The notes: generated by a model not told the origin, from the letters alone. Positions 18,023-27,372 are shown, numbered from the stretch's first letter. The stretch: DNA of 64,000 nucleotides from Lacihabitans sp. CS3-21 (GCF_024343675.1 NZ_RJUD01000116.1:1-64000); one strand, 5' to 3'. A program made the numbers and translations.

Positions 18023-18556
18023 TTAAGCTAGTGCTAATTTCAATTCGTTAAGTTTCTTTTTAACTGAAGTATCAATTTGAGTATCTCCAACTTTCAAAAC
18101 ATAACCACCAATCAAGCTTTCATCAACACTCTCCTGAATCTTCACTTGCTTGTTAATAGCTTCAGATACCAATTTGCTAAATTGAGCTTTTTGAGCATCT
18201 GTTAAAGCCACTGACGATGAAATTTCCACTATTTGAACCCCTGTTTGTAAATTATACAATTTTTGAAATTCTTTCGCGATTGGATAAATTAGTTTCTCTC
18301 GGTTCTTTTTAGTTAAGACGCTAAAAATTGAGAAAGTCACGCTGTTGACATTATTTTCAAATATCTTTTTCAAAATACCTAATTTCTTGTCGTGTCGCAC
18401 AATCGGATTGGCCATAACAGCCACAAAACTAGGGTTCTCTTCACATATTGTTTCAAAAAACAACATGTCTTTGTTTACTTCATTTACCACACCTTGCTGA
18501 TTCGCTAAATCTATCAAGGCTTTAGCATAACGATAGGCAACTATTGATTCTGACAT
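18023..18556 (-). CDS. atpH: F-type ATP synthase delta subunit
   Basis: Peripheral-stalk subunit that ties F1 to the b subunits. The 177-residue protein has the OSCP/delta pattern: N-terminal YRYAKALIDLA helix bundle and a C-terminal segment with VDESLIGGYVLKVGD. It is the last gene of the leftward group and is followed by a strong terminator instead of atpA. Confidence 0.93.
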   Translation of the reverse strand: MSESIVAYRYAKALIDLANQQGVVNEVNKDMLFFETICEENPSFVAVMANPIVRHDKKLGILKKIFENNVNSVTFSIFSVLTKKNREKLIYPIAKEFQKLYNLQTGVQIVEISSSVALTDAQKAQFSKLVSEAINKQVKIQESVDESLIGGYVLKVGDTQIDTSVKKKLNELKLALA

Positions 18557-18598
18557 ACTTTTATTAAAAAATTTTCAATCAATTATTTGACCGAGGTA

Positions 18599-19111
18599 TT
18601 AATTCAATTTTGCATCTGCAACAAGTTCACTCACAAACGATTGTTGAGTTGCCTTGTCTGAAAGTTCTTTACGGATTACTTTTTCAGCAATCTCTATCGA
18701 TAAAGAAGCTACGTCTTTCTTTATTTGGCTCATCATTTTAACCCTTTCTTGGGTCATCACTTCACGAGCATCTTCCATTATTTTGTTTCCTTGCTCAACA
18801 GCTCTGTCTTTGGCTTCAGCCACCATTTTATCAGCCGCTTCTTTAGCTTCTTTGATAATTAGGTCTCTTTCTCTTTTAGCTTCAGCAACAAGCTTGTCGT
18901 TATCAGACTTCAATTTGGCCATTTCTGCCCTTGTTTCCTCTGCCATACGCAAAGCTCCTTCTATGTCTCCTTCTCTTTCTTTTAAAGCAGAAAGAATACC
19001 TTTCCACGCAAACTTCCAGAGAATAAAAACTAAAAGACCAAATACCACCAATTGCCAAAAAATAAGACCTGGACTCGGATTCAACAATGAATTACCTTCT
19101 AATAAAATCAT
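18599..19111 (-). CDS. atpF: F-type ATP synthase b subunit
   Basis: Peripheral-stalk subunit. One N-terminal membrane helix (about 14-34) is followed by a long charged coiled coil rich in Ala, Glu and Lys up to residue 170. The length is normal. It lies between atpE and atpH, 43 bases before atpH. Confidence 0.93.
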   Translation of the reverse strand: MILLEGNSLLNPSPGLIFWQLVVFGLLVFILWKFAWKGILSALKEREGDIEGALRMAEETRAEMAKLKSDNDKLVAEAKRERDLIIKEAKEAADKMVAEAKDRAVEQGNKIMEDAREVMTQERVKMMSQIKKDVASLSIEIAEKVIRKELSDKATQQSFVSELVADAKLN

Positions 19112-19214
19112 TTTGTAAACAATTATAAAATTAAAAATTTTAATACTTTAAAACTTCCCAACATTAACACCTAATGTGAATAATGTTGGGAATTTAAGAT
19201 TTCTTTAAAACGGC

Positions 19215-19481
19215 TTAAGCCATTTTGAAAGAGATCAAAAGACAAATTACAGCAGCAAATAGAGCCACAGCCTCGATCAAGGCAGCGATGATGATCATCA
19301 TTGACTGGATTTTTCCAGCTGCTTCTGGTTGACGTGCAACACCTTCCATAGCACTTCCACCGATTCTACCGATACCAAGACCAGCACCAATGGCAGCTAA
19401 ACCTGCTCCAATACCTGCACCCATAACAGCAAGACCTTTACCGTCTGCTACTGCTTGTAAAATAATGTTCAATAAAGACAT
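19215..19481 (-). CDS. atpE: F-type ATP synthase c subunit
   Basis: Proton-carrying ring subunit of 88 residues with two membrane helices and a polar loop RQPEA. The ion-binding carboxylate is E70 in ALIEAVAL. The residue after it is Ala, not Ser/Thr, and helix 1 is all Gly/Ala with no Gln. These point to a proton-driven, not sodium-driven, ring. The N-terminal 15 residues are a short periplasmic extension. Confidence 0.95.
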   Translation of the reverse strand: MSLLNIILQAVADGKGLAVMGAGIGAGLAAIGAGLGIGRIGGSAMEGVARQPEAAGKIQSMMIIIAALIEAVALFAAVICLLISFKMA

Positions 19482-19565
19482 AATTTTATTTTTTTATTTT
19501 CTCCTCCCCTCAGAAGATGATTTGTAATTGACCTCTTTATAGGGGAATAAAGAGGAATATTTTTA

Positions 19566-20648
19566 TCAGTGATGTTCTTCTGCGTGGTGCTCTTCTATGG
19601 CACTTCCGATATACATCGATGTAAGTAAGGTAAATATAAAAGCTTGCAAAAACGCCACAAGTAATTCTATAGCACTCATGAACAAAGCGAATATACTAAT
19701 TGCTGGTGCAACTGCCCAACTTTTGAAAATGAAAATCAAACCAAATAAACTCAACATAATGATGTGACCCGCAGTGATGTTGGCGAAAAGTCGAATCATC
19801 AATGAAAGTGGCTTCATCAACACACCTACAATTTCCACTGGAATCATAATAAACCACATCCATTTCGGTGTATCTGGCAATAGAATGTGTTTCCAGTAAT
19901 ATTTATTTGCACTTAGATTGGTAATCAAAAAAGTAATAACTGCTAATACCAATGTGATCGCAATGTTACCTGTGAGGTTCGCACCGCCTGGCAATAAGCC
20001 TAAAAGGTTATTAATAAATATGAAGAAAAATAAGGTCAATAAATAAGGAAAATATTTTCCGTAGTTTTTACCGATGGATGGTTTCACTACCTCATCTCTC
20101 ATGTAAACTATTAAGGGCTCAAGGAATGACTGAATGCCTTTTGGAGCTTTACCTTTATTTTTTACATAACCTCTAGAAACTGAGGTAAATATCAATATTA
20201 ATATTATAGCACCCAACATCAAGGTTGCTACATTTTTGGTAATAGAGAAATCCATAGGATGAACTGTCTCGTTCACTGTTCCGTCTGCATTTAATCTAAC
20301 GATATGCTCATGCTCGTTTTTGTAGTCGTTGTAAACTTGACCATGGTCCAATTTACTAGAAGAAAACATTTCCAAACCTCTGTCTGCTGTGTAGAGAATT
20401 ATAGGCAAAGGAAGTTTTACGCCATGTGTAAATTCCCAACCGTGTTCATCAGCTATGTGGTGCATAATCATACCACCAATATCAAAAGTCTCTTCTTCAT
20501 GCGAAGCCGCAGGAGCGGGTGCATGCTCATCAGTGTGCTGCGAAATAGCAGGCGAAATGCCTAAAACAATACAAAAAACTAAGGAATAAATGTATTTAAA
20601 CATATGTAGTACTTTAATGAACGCTGTTTTAATATATGCTGTTTTCAA
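19566..20648 (-). CDS. atpB: F-type ATP synthase a subunit
   Basis: Membrane stator subunit forming the proton half-channels. The 360-residue protein is longer than in Proteobacteria. A signal-peptide-like N-terminus and a His-rich acidic periplasmic stretch precede the six-helix core, as in other Bacteroidota. The essential arginine lies in LSLMIRLFANITAGH. It overlaps the upstream small membrane protein gene by four bases, so translation is probably coupled. Confidence 0.93.
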   Translation of the reverse strand: MKTAYIKTAFIKVLHMFKYIYSLVFCIVLGISPAISQHTDEHAPAPAASHEEETFDIGGMIMHHIADEHGWEFTHGVKLPLPIILYTADRGLEMFSSSKLDHGQVYNDYKNEHEHIVRLNADGTVNETVHPMDFSITKNVATLMLGAIILILIFTSVSRGYVKNKGKAPKGIQSFLEPLIVYMRDEVVKPSIGKNYGKYFPYLLTLFFFIFINNLLGLLPGGANLTGNIAITLVLAVITFLITNLSANKYYWKHILLPDTPKWMWFIMIPVEIVGVLMKPLSLMIRLFANITAGHIIMLSLFGLIFIFKSWAVAPAISIFALFMSAIELLVAFLQAFIFTLLTSMYIGSAIEEHHAEEHH

Positions 20649-21007
20649 AAACGACGCAATTTACTAAGTAAAGTTGAAATTTCAAAAATTGTAAAAAATA
20701 AATATAATACAAAAACATTAACGACGAACAGATTCTGGTTTTCCTTGTACATGTACAATCCAAATCCAATAAAAACCAAAAGCAAAATAAACCTTAAAAC
20801 TACCGATGCGAGGTAAAATTGAACAAAATTTTCTCGTTTGTTGGCCATTCCTTGCTCAACTAACATTTTTATAAGAAAATCTAGTGCTACAAAAAAAGCA
20901 AAGATGACCCATATTTTAGAATGTAAAAAATGCTGCCATGGAGAAAGTTTAACTAAAAATAGTACAATAAATAAAATGATACTCAAAGCATATTTTTTAA
21001 AAATCAT
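20645..21007 (-). CDS. Small membrane protein at the head of the atp operon, AtpI-like position
   Basis: A 120-residue protein with four predicted membrane helices (around 7-24, 33-51, 64-84, 91-112) and a basic C-terminus. It sits where atpI-type assembly factors are encoded and overlaps atpB. Sequence similarity to AtpI is not obvious, so the assignment rests on size, topology and place. Confidence 0.6.
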   Translation of the reverse strand: MIFKKYALSIILFIVLFLVKLSPWQHFLHSKIWVIFAFFVALDFLIKMLVEQGMANKRENFVQFYLASVVLRFILLLVFIGFGLYMYKENQNLFVVNVFVLYLFFTIFEISTLLSKLRRF

Positions 21008-21082
21008 AGAAGTGCATTTTAAAATTTATAAAATGAAAAATAACCAAATTTTATATTGATTTTCTTTCAATAAACCAAAGTA

Positions 21083-21090
21083 CAAAACTA
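21083..21090 (-). promoter_or_regulatory. Bacteroidota-type -7 box for the atp operon
   Basis: TAGTTTTG on the minus strand, 76 bases before the first gene, fits TAnnTTTG; no clear -33 box accompanies it. Confidence 0.3.
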
Positions 21091-21221
21091 ATCATGCGGA
21101 GAGATTGAATATGAAATTTTTAAATTTAATTTTTTAAAGAACCTATTTAAAAAAATAAGCAAGAGGGTTCAATTGTTTTGTACTAAACCAAGATGCTGAC
21201 TTTTTGAGAAAAATAAATCAA

Positions 21222-21249
21222 TTTGCCTTACTTTTTTTTTCTACATTTG
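21222..21249 (+). promoter_or_regulatory. Bacteroidota-type promoter for dnaA
   Basis: TTTG at 21222-21225 and TACATTTG at 21242-21249, separated by 16 bases, 43 bases upstream of the dnaA start. The -7 box is a perfect match; the spacer is slightly short. Confidence 0.5.
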
Positions 21250-21292
21250 TAGCCCCAAAAATAAACGATTAAAAAAGTTAATTAAATAGAAT

Positions 21293-22714
21293 TTGGAAAC
21301 CAAGGTTCAAAACGATGTAACACAAGTTTGGCGTGACTGCCTCGCCGTAATACGTGAGAATGTGACTGAGCAGAGCTATAAAACTTGGTTTGAACCTATC
21401 ATTCCTTATAAATTAATTAACAAGCGTCTTATTATTCAGGTGCCAAGTCAGTTTTTCTATGAATGGCTCGAAGACAATTATGTAAAAATCCTTAGAAAAG
21501 CTTTGGACTATGCCATTGGCAAAGACGGCCAATTGGAATATACCATTATAATAGACCGTGGTGCTCCGAAACCAGCGTCAAATCCCACAAATGGGAATCA
21601 TCAACACAAAGCCCAGTCTGCTCCTCCAGCAGCTGCTCCGACGCAAAAAAATCCTTTCGACCTCAAAGCATTTAATGAAAAACAAATTGAGTCATTCTTA
21701 AATAAAAGTTACGGTTTCGAAAACTTTGTGGAAGGTGACTGCAATCGTTTGGCAAGAGCCGCCAGTTTTGCAGTTGCACAAAAGCCAAGTACGACCTCTT
21801 TTAATCCATTGATGATTTATGGTGGTGTGGGTTTGGGTAAAACGCACTTAGTACAAGCAATAGGCAACTACATAGAGAAACAATCAGAAAATACTAAAAT
21901 TGTACTTTATGTATCTTCTGAGAAGTTCACTAGCCAGTTTATCAACGCCATTAGGGAAAACAGCCTACAGGATTTTATGGCTTTCTATATGAGAGTGGAT
22001 GTTTTAATCTTGGACGACGTGCAGTTTTTGTCAGGAAAAGAAAAAACACAAGAAACTTTCTTCCATATATTTAATCACTTGCACCAAACTGGTAAGCAAA
22101 TAGTGATGACTTCTGATAGACCTCCAAGAGAATTGTCGGGCATGGAGGATAGATTACTTTCGAGATTTAAATGGGGTTTGACAGCAGATATTCAAGCTCC
22201 TGACCTTGAAACGAGAATAGCCATTATTCAAAATAAGGTAGAAGAAGAAAATGCCGTAATGGATGAAGAAGTAATAGAGTATTTGGCTCACTGCATAGAT
22301 TCTAATGTTAGAGAATTAGAAGGTGTTGTAATTTCACTTATTGCTGATTCGTCGCTAACCCGTAGGAAAATAAATTTGGACATGGCCAAGTTTAGGGTGA
22401 AAAGTATAGTAGAAGAAAATCAAAAGGTGATTTCGATTGATAAAATTATTGAGGTAGTGACCGATTATTTTAGAATAAAAGTCACTGATATCAAAGGTAA
22501 AACCAGACTAAGAGAGGTTGTTTTGCCGAGACAAATAGCGATGTATTTGGCCAAAGAATTCACGACACTTTCGCTAAAAGCCATTGGTTATCATTTTGGT
22601 GGAAGAGACCACAGCACAGTGATACATGCCATTCAGACTGTAAATGACCTGATAGACTTCGATAGAGATGTTGCAGGACATGTGAAGGAACTTAAGGACG
22701 GTTTTAAGAAGTAA
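21293..22714 (+). CDS. dnaA: Chromosomal replication initiator DnaA
   Basis: AAA+ initiator that binds DnaA boxes and opens oriC. Domain I (1-90) has the VWRDCL...SYKTWFEP core, a His/Ala/Pro-rich linker spans about 91-120, the ATPase has Walker A GGVGLGKTH (177-185) and Walker B LILDDVQFL (238-246). The C-terminal helix-turn-helix signature GGRDHSTVIHAI lies near 436-447. The start is a TTG: a stop codon (TAG, 21287-21289) lies just upstream in frame and no ATG exists near. No DnaA-box cluster or dnaN was seen, so the origin is probably elsewhere. It overlaps coaE by 11 bases tail to tail. Confidence 0.96.
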   Translation: METKVQNDVTQVWRDCLAVIRENVTEQSYKTWFEPIIPYKLINKRLIIQVPSQFFYEWLEDNYVKILRKALDYAIGKDGQLEYTIIIDRGAPKPASNPTNGNHQHKAQSAPPAAAPTQKNPFDLKAFNEKQIESFLNKSYGFENFVEGDCNRLARAASFAVAQKPSTTSFNPLMIYGGVGLGKTHLVQAIGNYIEKQSENTKIVLYVSSEKFTSQFINAIRENSLQDFMAFYMRVDVLILDDVQFLSGKEKTQETFFHIFNHLHQTGKQIVMTSDRPPRELSGMEDRLLSRFKWGLTADIQAPDLETRIAIIQNKVEEENAVMDEEVIEYLAHCIDSNVRELEGVVISLIADSSLTRRKINLDMAKFRVKSIVEENQKVISIDKIIEVVTDYFRIKVTDIKGKTRLREVVLPRQIAMYLAKEFTTLSLKAIGYHFGGRDHSTVIHAIQTVNDLIDFDRDVAGHVKELKDGFKK

Positions 22715-23279
22715 GTTTCTTATTAATTTCCAAAACTTGAGGAATTAACAGACTATTTTCATCATTATTTATTACAAAATCAGCCATTTCCAGGAATTCT
22801 TGCTCTGTTTTCTGATTGGATATTACCTTTTCAATTTCTGATTTATCTCGGTGTGAATCTCTTTTCAAAAGTCTTTTTATCCTTAAATCTTTTGGGCTAT
22901 TAACCACAATAATCTTATCAAGGCCAGCATTTCGGTTCATGATCGCCGCTTCTTTTATTACGAACGGAACATTTTGCACCAGCACCCAATCTTCGAAATC
23001 TTGCCTGACCCTGGGATGAACAATCTGGTTGAGCTTTTTTAACAATTCTTCATTTTGAAACACTGCTTTGGAGACAAAAACCTTATTATACTTACCTTCT
23101 AAACTATATGCTTCTTCACCAAGTATTTCCTTTATTTCAGAAATTATTACAGCATTATTCTCTATTAGCCATTTTGCTCTTTGATCAGACGCATAAACTG
23201 GTATTCCCAACACGGAAAACAGCTTGGCAACCAAACTTTTTCCCGAACCTATACCACCGGTAATGCCTACTTTGAGCAT
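22704..23279 (-). CDS. coaE: Dephospho-CoA kinase
   Basis: Last step of CoA synthesis, ATP-dependent phosphorylation of dephospho-CoA. The 191-residue protein starts with the P-loop GITGGIGSGKS (5-15), then the CoA-binding HPRVRQDF segment and the lid RLLKRDSH. Length and motif order are normal. It overlaps the upstream glycosyltransferase gene by 13 bases, implying one transcript. Confidence 0.93.
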   Translation of the reverse strand: MLKVGITGGIGSGKSLVAKLFSVLGIPVYASDQRAKWLIENNAVIISEIKEILGEEAYSLEGKYNKVFVSKAVFQNEELLKKLNQIVHPRVRQDFEDWVLVQNVPFVIKEAAIMNRNAGLDKIIVVNSPKDLRIKRLLKRDSHRDKSEIEKVISNQKTEQEFLEMADFVINNDENSLLIPQVLEINKKLTS

Positions 23280-24271
23280 ATTTCAGAATAAGTTTTTTGT
23301 TTTTTTGCAAAATATCTCCAAACTATCGAAAAATTACTGAGTTTTTTTAAAGCTCCATAAGAACCCTTGCGTTTTTTGGTCAAATACGGAATCATGGCGT
23401 AAAAACCAAAATGAGCTTTTGCTACAGCAATAAAATCTTGCACATTACCCTCTTTTAGGAATTTCAAGGACGAAATTCCATCTAAAATCAACCTGAGGAA
23501 GATTATGGGGAAAAGTTTATGTCTTGGCAAGTTTTTAAACAACATAGCCAAGTTATTTCTAAAATTGAGGTAAGTTTTTAATGGATTGGTTTTGTTCAGT
23601 GTACCTCCACCAACGTGGTAAACTGTAGAATTGGGTTCGTATTGAATAGTGAAACCAGCATTATGAATTCGCCAACAGAGGTCAATTTCTTCCATATGAG
23701 CGAAAAAACGCTCATCAAATCCGCCTAATTCTTTAAAAACCTTGGCCTTAACAAAAAAACAGGCACCTGTAGCCCAAAAAATATCCGTAGGAGTTTGATA
23801 TTGACCGCGGTCTTTTTCTAAGGTGTCGAAAACTCTTCCTCTACAAAAGGCATAACCATACTTATCTAAAAAACCTCCCCCAGCTCCGGCATATTCAAAA
23901 TGGTCTCTTTTATTATAATCTAAAATCTTTGGCTGAATGGCCGCAAGATTAGGATTTTCGGCAGCTCTATTCAATATGGGAACTAGCCAATTGGGTGTAA
24001 CTTCCACATCGGAGTTGAGCAGAACAAAATTTTCATTGAAAATTTGAGCCAAACCATGGTTGTATCCTCCCGCAAATCCATAATTCTTCTTGTTGCAAAT
24101 GACTTGTATCTGCGGGCAATGGCTACTTAAAAAACTAAGCGAATTATCTGTGGAGGCATTGTCTATTACTATGACATCAGCCTCGGGGCTGTTTTCAATA
24201 ACTTTAGGCAAGAATTGCTCAAGAAATCCAGCACCATTATAATTGAGAATGACAACTGCGGTATCTTTCAA
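23267..24271 (-). CDS. Family 2 glycosyltransferase, rhamnosyltransferase-like
   Basis: A 334-residue GT-A enzyme. The N-terminus VVILNYNG and IDNASTD mark the nucleotide-sugar site, LNSDVEV is the metal-binding DxD-type segment, and GGFDERFFAHMEEIDLCWR is the acceptor-side motif with the catalytic Asp/Glu. This arrangement is typical of WbbL-like rhamnosyl- or glycosyltransferases building surface glycans. One or two hydrophobic segments near 255-300 could touch the membrane. It lies between ybaB and coaE in one leftward unit. The sugar specificity cannot be told. Confidence 0.88.
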   Translation of the reverse strand: MKDTAVVILNYNGAGFLEQFLPKVIENSPEADVIVIDNASTDNSLSFLSSHCPQIQVICNKKNYGFAGGYNHGLAQIFNENFVLLNSDVEVTPNWLVPILNRAAENPNLAAIQPKILDYNKRDHFEYAGAGGGFLDKYGYAFCRGRVFDTLEKDRGQYQTPTDIFWATGACFFVKAKVFKELGGFDERFFAHMEEIDLCWRIHNAGFTIQYEPNSTVYHVGGGTLNKTNPLKTYLNFRNNLAMLFKNLPRHKLFPIIFLRLILDGISSLKFLKEGNVQDFIAVAKAHFGFYAMIPYLTKKRKGSYGALKKLSNFSIVWRYFAKKQKTYSEICSK

Positions 24272-24273
24272 AA

Positions 24274-24618
24274 CTACTTATTGAAAATATTTCCTAAATC
24301 GAAGCCTGGAATTTTTGGCATCATGCCTTCGGTTACTTTGCTCATTTCGGTTTTTACTTTTTCGTCAATATCAGCCAGAGCTTTATTGGCTGCAGCTACG
24401 ATTAAGTCTTGCACCATTTTGGCATCAGTTGGACTCAGCAATTCAGGCTCAATTTCGATATTCAATAGCTCTTTTTTACCATTTACAGTAACCTTTACCA
24501 TTCCCCCACCCGACTCGGCTTCTGTTACAATTTCACCTAATTTTTCTTGGGCTTCAAGCATTTTGGCTTGCATATCCTTTACTTTGCCCATCATTCCCAT
24601 CATATCTAACATCGACAT
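24274..24618 (-). CDS. YbaB/EbfC family nucleoid-associated protein
   Basis: A 114-residue dimeric DNA-binding protein. It has the family layout of a Met-rich N-terminal helix (MGKVKDMQAKMLEAQEKLGE), a central beta sheet (VKVTVNGKKELLNIEI) and a C-terminal helix. In many bacteria the gene follows dnaX/recR; here it heads a unit with a glycosyltransferase and coaE. Confidence 0.92.
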   Translation of the reverse strand: MSMLDMMGMMGKVKDMQAKMLEAQEKLGEIVTEAESGGGMVKVTVNGKKELLNIEIEPELLSPTDAKMVQDLIVAAANKALADIDEKVKTEMSKVTEGMMPKIPGFDLGNIFNK

Positions 24619-24634
24619 AAGCTTTTCTTTTTTG

Positions 24635-24642
24635 CAAAAATA
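24635..24642 (-). promoter_or_regulatory. Bacteroidota-type -7 box before the ybaB gene
   Basis: TATTTTTG on the minus strand, 17 bases before the start at 24618, fits TAnnTTTG; the -33 element is unclear. Confidence 0.35.
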
Positions 24643-24730
24643 AGATATATACCAAATAAATTCTTGGATTTCATTAAATTTAACCTTTCAAACAAAAAAT
24701 ATGTCTTACAGAATACAAGCTTCATCTTTT

Positions 24731-25936
24731 ATGAAATATTTAGCATTTCTACTTTTGGTTTCTTTTCAAGTTACTGCTCAAACTAAAAACCTCAAAAAAC
24801 ACATTGCATATTTGGCCTCTGACGAACTAGAAGGAAGAGGAACAGGCACTCCTGCCGAAACCAAGGCTGGCGATTACATCATCGGTCAGTTCAAAAAAAT
24901 AGGATTGAAACCATTAGGGGAAAATGGCAATTACAGACAATTATTTGCTGCGAAAAAAGGAATTCCACCAAATATTACCCAAGTAAATGCCAACAATATT
25001 TTAGGTTGGGTAGACAACGGAAAGACAGAATCTATCATCATTGGTGCCCATTATGACCACCTTGGAATGGGCGACCAAGGCAGTTCTTTGATGGCGAACT
25101 CCAATGGGCAGGTTCACAATGGAGCAGACGATAATGCATCAGGCGTAGCCGGAATGATAGAATTGGCCAGATTTTATGCAAAAAATAAGGTCACAGAAAA
25201 TTACAATTTTATCTTTTTGGCTTTTTCTGGGGAAGAGCTAGGCTTGATGGGTTCAAAATATCTTTTAGACAATGCAACATTTGATTTAAAAAACATCAAT
25301 TGCATGGTAAATCTGGACATGATTGGCAGATACAGAGAAGACAAAGGCGTGAGTATTGGAGGAATTGGCACAAGTAAGTTTTGGGAAGCAAACGCCTCCA
25401 AATTGGCCTCAGAAATGAATATCAAACATACGCTAGACTCAGCTGGAATAGGGCCATCAGACCACACTTCGTTTTATTTGAAGGATATTCCAGTATTATT
25501 TTTGTTTACGGGGGCACATCAAGAATATCATAAACCAACTGATGACGCCAATTTGATTAATTATGAGGGAGAAGCATTGCTTTTAGATTATATCAAAAAG
25601 ATGGTTGAAAAACTGAATGCAAGTCCAAAAATTGATTTTAAGAAAACTTCTAACCCGCATTCAGCAGCCACAAAAAGTACTTTCAAAGTAACTATGGGTG
25701 TAATTCCTGATTATTCATTTGATGGAGTAGGTCTAAAATTAGACGGAGCATCTGAAGGTAGACCGGGAGAAAAAGCTGGGCTAAAAGCTGGAGATATTAT
25801 TACTAAAATAGGCGAACACGACATAAAGGACGTTTATGGTTATATGGCGGCTTTAGGTAAATTTGAAAAAGGTCAAACCGTACCTGTGATTGTAAACAGA
25901 AAAGGAGAAATATTAACTTTAAGCTTAACATTTTAA
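24731..25936 (+). CDS. Secreted M28 family aminopeptidase with PDZ domain
   Basis: Zinc exopeptidase exported by a signal peptide (MKYLAFLLLVSFQVTAQ). Numbered from an in-frame Met at 24701, ten codons earlier, the two-zinc site is H117 (HYDHLG), D143 (GADDN), E179 with catalytic E178 (SGEEL), D206 (NLDMIG) and H277 (EYHKPTDD). A PDZ domain fills about 328-411 (GLKLDGASEG...AGLKAGDIITKIG), which may bind substrate C-termini or partners. I prefer 24731 because the extra ten residues would spoil the signal peptide. The CoA-binding gene follows after four bases. Confidence 0.92.
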   Translation: MKYLAFLLLVSFQVTAQTKNLKKHIAYLASDELEGRGTGTPAETKAGDYIIGQFKKIGLKPLGENGNYRQLFAAKKGIPPNITQVNANNILGWVDNGKTESIIIGAHYDHLGMGDQGSSLMANSNGQVHNGADDNASGVAGMIELARFYAKNKVTENYNFIFLAFSGEELGLMGSKYLLDNATFDLKNINCMVNLDMIGRYREDKGVSIGGIGTSKFWEANASKLASEMNIKHTLDSAGIGPSDHTSFYLKDIPVLFLFTGAHQEYHKPTDDANLINYEGEALLLDYIKKMVEKLNASPKIDFKKTSNPHSAATKSTFKVTMGVIPDYSFDGVGLKLDGASEGRPGEKAGLKAGDIITKIGEHDIKDVYGYMAALGKFEKGQTVPVIVNRKGEILTLSLTF

Positions 25937-25940
25937 AAAA

Positions 25941-26309
25941 ATGCACAACAAAAAAACATTGGTGCTTGGGGCTACCACAAAACCTGGAAGATATGCTTTA
26001 ATGGCTGCTGAAAGATTGCTTCAGAAAGGACATTCCATTGAACTATTCGGACAAAGTGAAGGCGAGGTAGGCGGCGTAAATATCAAAACCAAAATAGAGG
26101 ATATAGATAAAGACATCGATACGGTAACCGTATATTTAAGCGAGAAAAATCAACAACAATACGAGGATTTCCTATTAAAAATGAAACCTAAAAGAGTCAT
26201 TTTTAATCCAGGAGCTGAGAATTTTGAATTAGAAACAAAACTCGAAGCCCAAGGAACAGAAGTACTGGAAGCCTGCACGCTTGTGATGTTAGGAACTGGG
26301 CAGTACTAA
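25941..26309 (+). CDS. CoA-binding domain protein
   Basis: A 122-residue single-domain Rossmann protein of the YccU/CoA_binding type: N-terminal TLVLGATTKPGRYALMA, a central DTVTVYLSEKN, and RVIFNPGAENFELE before the C-terminal EACTLVML. Such proteins bind CoA or acyl-CoA; no enzymatic role is established. It is probably cotranscribed with the M28 peptidase. Confidence 0.88.
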   Translation: MHNKKTLVLGATTKPGRYALMAAERLLQKGHSIELFGQSEGEVGGVNIKTKIEDIDKDIDTVTVYLSEKNQQQYEDFLLKMKPKRVIFNPGAENFELETKLEAQGTEVLEACTLVMLGTGQY

Positions 26310-26318
26310 GAATAGTGC

Positions 26319-27371
26319 CTATTTTATTTTCACGTCACCGAAGTTAGAGATAATCAATATCTTGGTTTCGGTGTTCGTAGTTGTACCTATTTTACCTTGG
26401 TAGGAATTTGATGTTTTCGGCTTGAAACCATTCTTTTTACCATCCGCTTCAGAATTCTTGAAAAAGTGGACCATTAAGGCAGGATCAACCCAAAAACTAC
26501 CATTAGAGGTTTTTATATCGAAAACGCCGTTGAATTTTTGGCTTATTGGTAGATCGATGTTCGAATAATTTGAGAAAATTTCCAGCTTTTTCACTTTTTC
26601 ATCAATGTTTTCAATGGTGAAGTTTTTAGAGAAATTGACATTCAATTTAACCGCTTCTTTGATATTGCCAAAGACTCCACCTGAGTAGTTCATGACACCT
26701 TCTATATCCTCTAAATACTTGGCTTTCAGGCTTCCATGATTATTTTTCATGTTAACATTTCGCATTTCTCCCATATTCACTGCTGTGAAGTTTGAATTAA
26801 TATCTCCGCCATGTAAGGCTTTTATGTTGGCTATGCCATAATTCAAGTTTATTTTGGAGTATGGATTGGAGATTTTGGCTGCCTGAAGGGTACAATAATT
26901 TAGATTTAAAGTCAATGGTGCAGAAAAGTCAGGAAGAACAACTTCTCCAAAACTATTGGAAATTACCAATTCTAAGTTTTTAGGAATGTAAATGTCATAA
27001 TCAATTTTGAAACTTGATTTTTTGTCTTTATTCCAAGAATTCATGTTATAGTTTTCTTTTTTAATGGAGGTAAAGACTTTTATTAAATCATGGCTTCGTG
27101 TACCGCTTACATTTATGGATTCTATGAATTCTTCTAACTGACCTGAAGTAGGTGCATTGGCCGTAACTTGCACATTTACGCTAATGCTTTTTTGGTTAGA
27201 AAAATACACTTTAACATCTCCAAACTGGTTTACAATTTCCAGTCTTTCAATCCCAGTGGAAGAATAATTAAAATTAAACTCTTTCCTTTTTTCAATTAAA
27301 GGACTTTCGTGGGCATCGGCAAAACCGAAACACGTTATACTGATAATTAAATAACTAATATAGGCTTTCAT
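26319..27371 (-). CDS. Secreted beta-helix-like protein in a sigma/anti-sigma operon
   Basis: From the Met at 27371 the protein has about 350 residues. A signal peptide ending FADA is followed by many short strands with the repeated pattern of auto-transporter-like or DUF4097-like beta solenoids (GDVKVYF, FGEVVLPDF, FGDVKIK). The first and last repeats share the FGDVK motif. Further Met codons at 27386 and 27398 overlap the previous gene. It is the last gene of a trio with an ECF sigma factor and an anti-sigma-like protein, and may be the envelope component they sense or control; that is inference. Confidence 0.7.
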   Translation of the reverse strand: MKAYISYLIISITCFGFADAHESPLIEKRKEFNFNYSSTGIERLEIVNQFGDVKVYFSNQKSISVNVQVTANAPTSGQLEEFIESINVSGTRSHDLIKVFTSIKKENYNMNSWNKDKKSSFKIDYDIYIPKNLELVISNSFGEVVLPDFSAPLTLNLNYCTLQAAKISNPYSKINLNYGIANIKALHGGDINSNFTAVNMGEMRNVNMKNNHGSLKAKYLEDIEGVMNYSGGVFGNIKEAVKLNVNFSKNFTIENIDEKVKKLEIFSNYSNIDLPISQKFNGVFDIKTSNGSFWVDPALMVHFFKNSEADGKKNGFKPKTSNSYQGKIGTTTNTETKILIISNFGDVKIK

Positions 27372-27372
27372 C

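Noticed and set aside
21008-21292. Replication origin next to dnaA
   Set aside because: No cluster of TTATCCACA-like boxes or unwinding repeats was seen in the upstream region.
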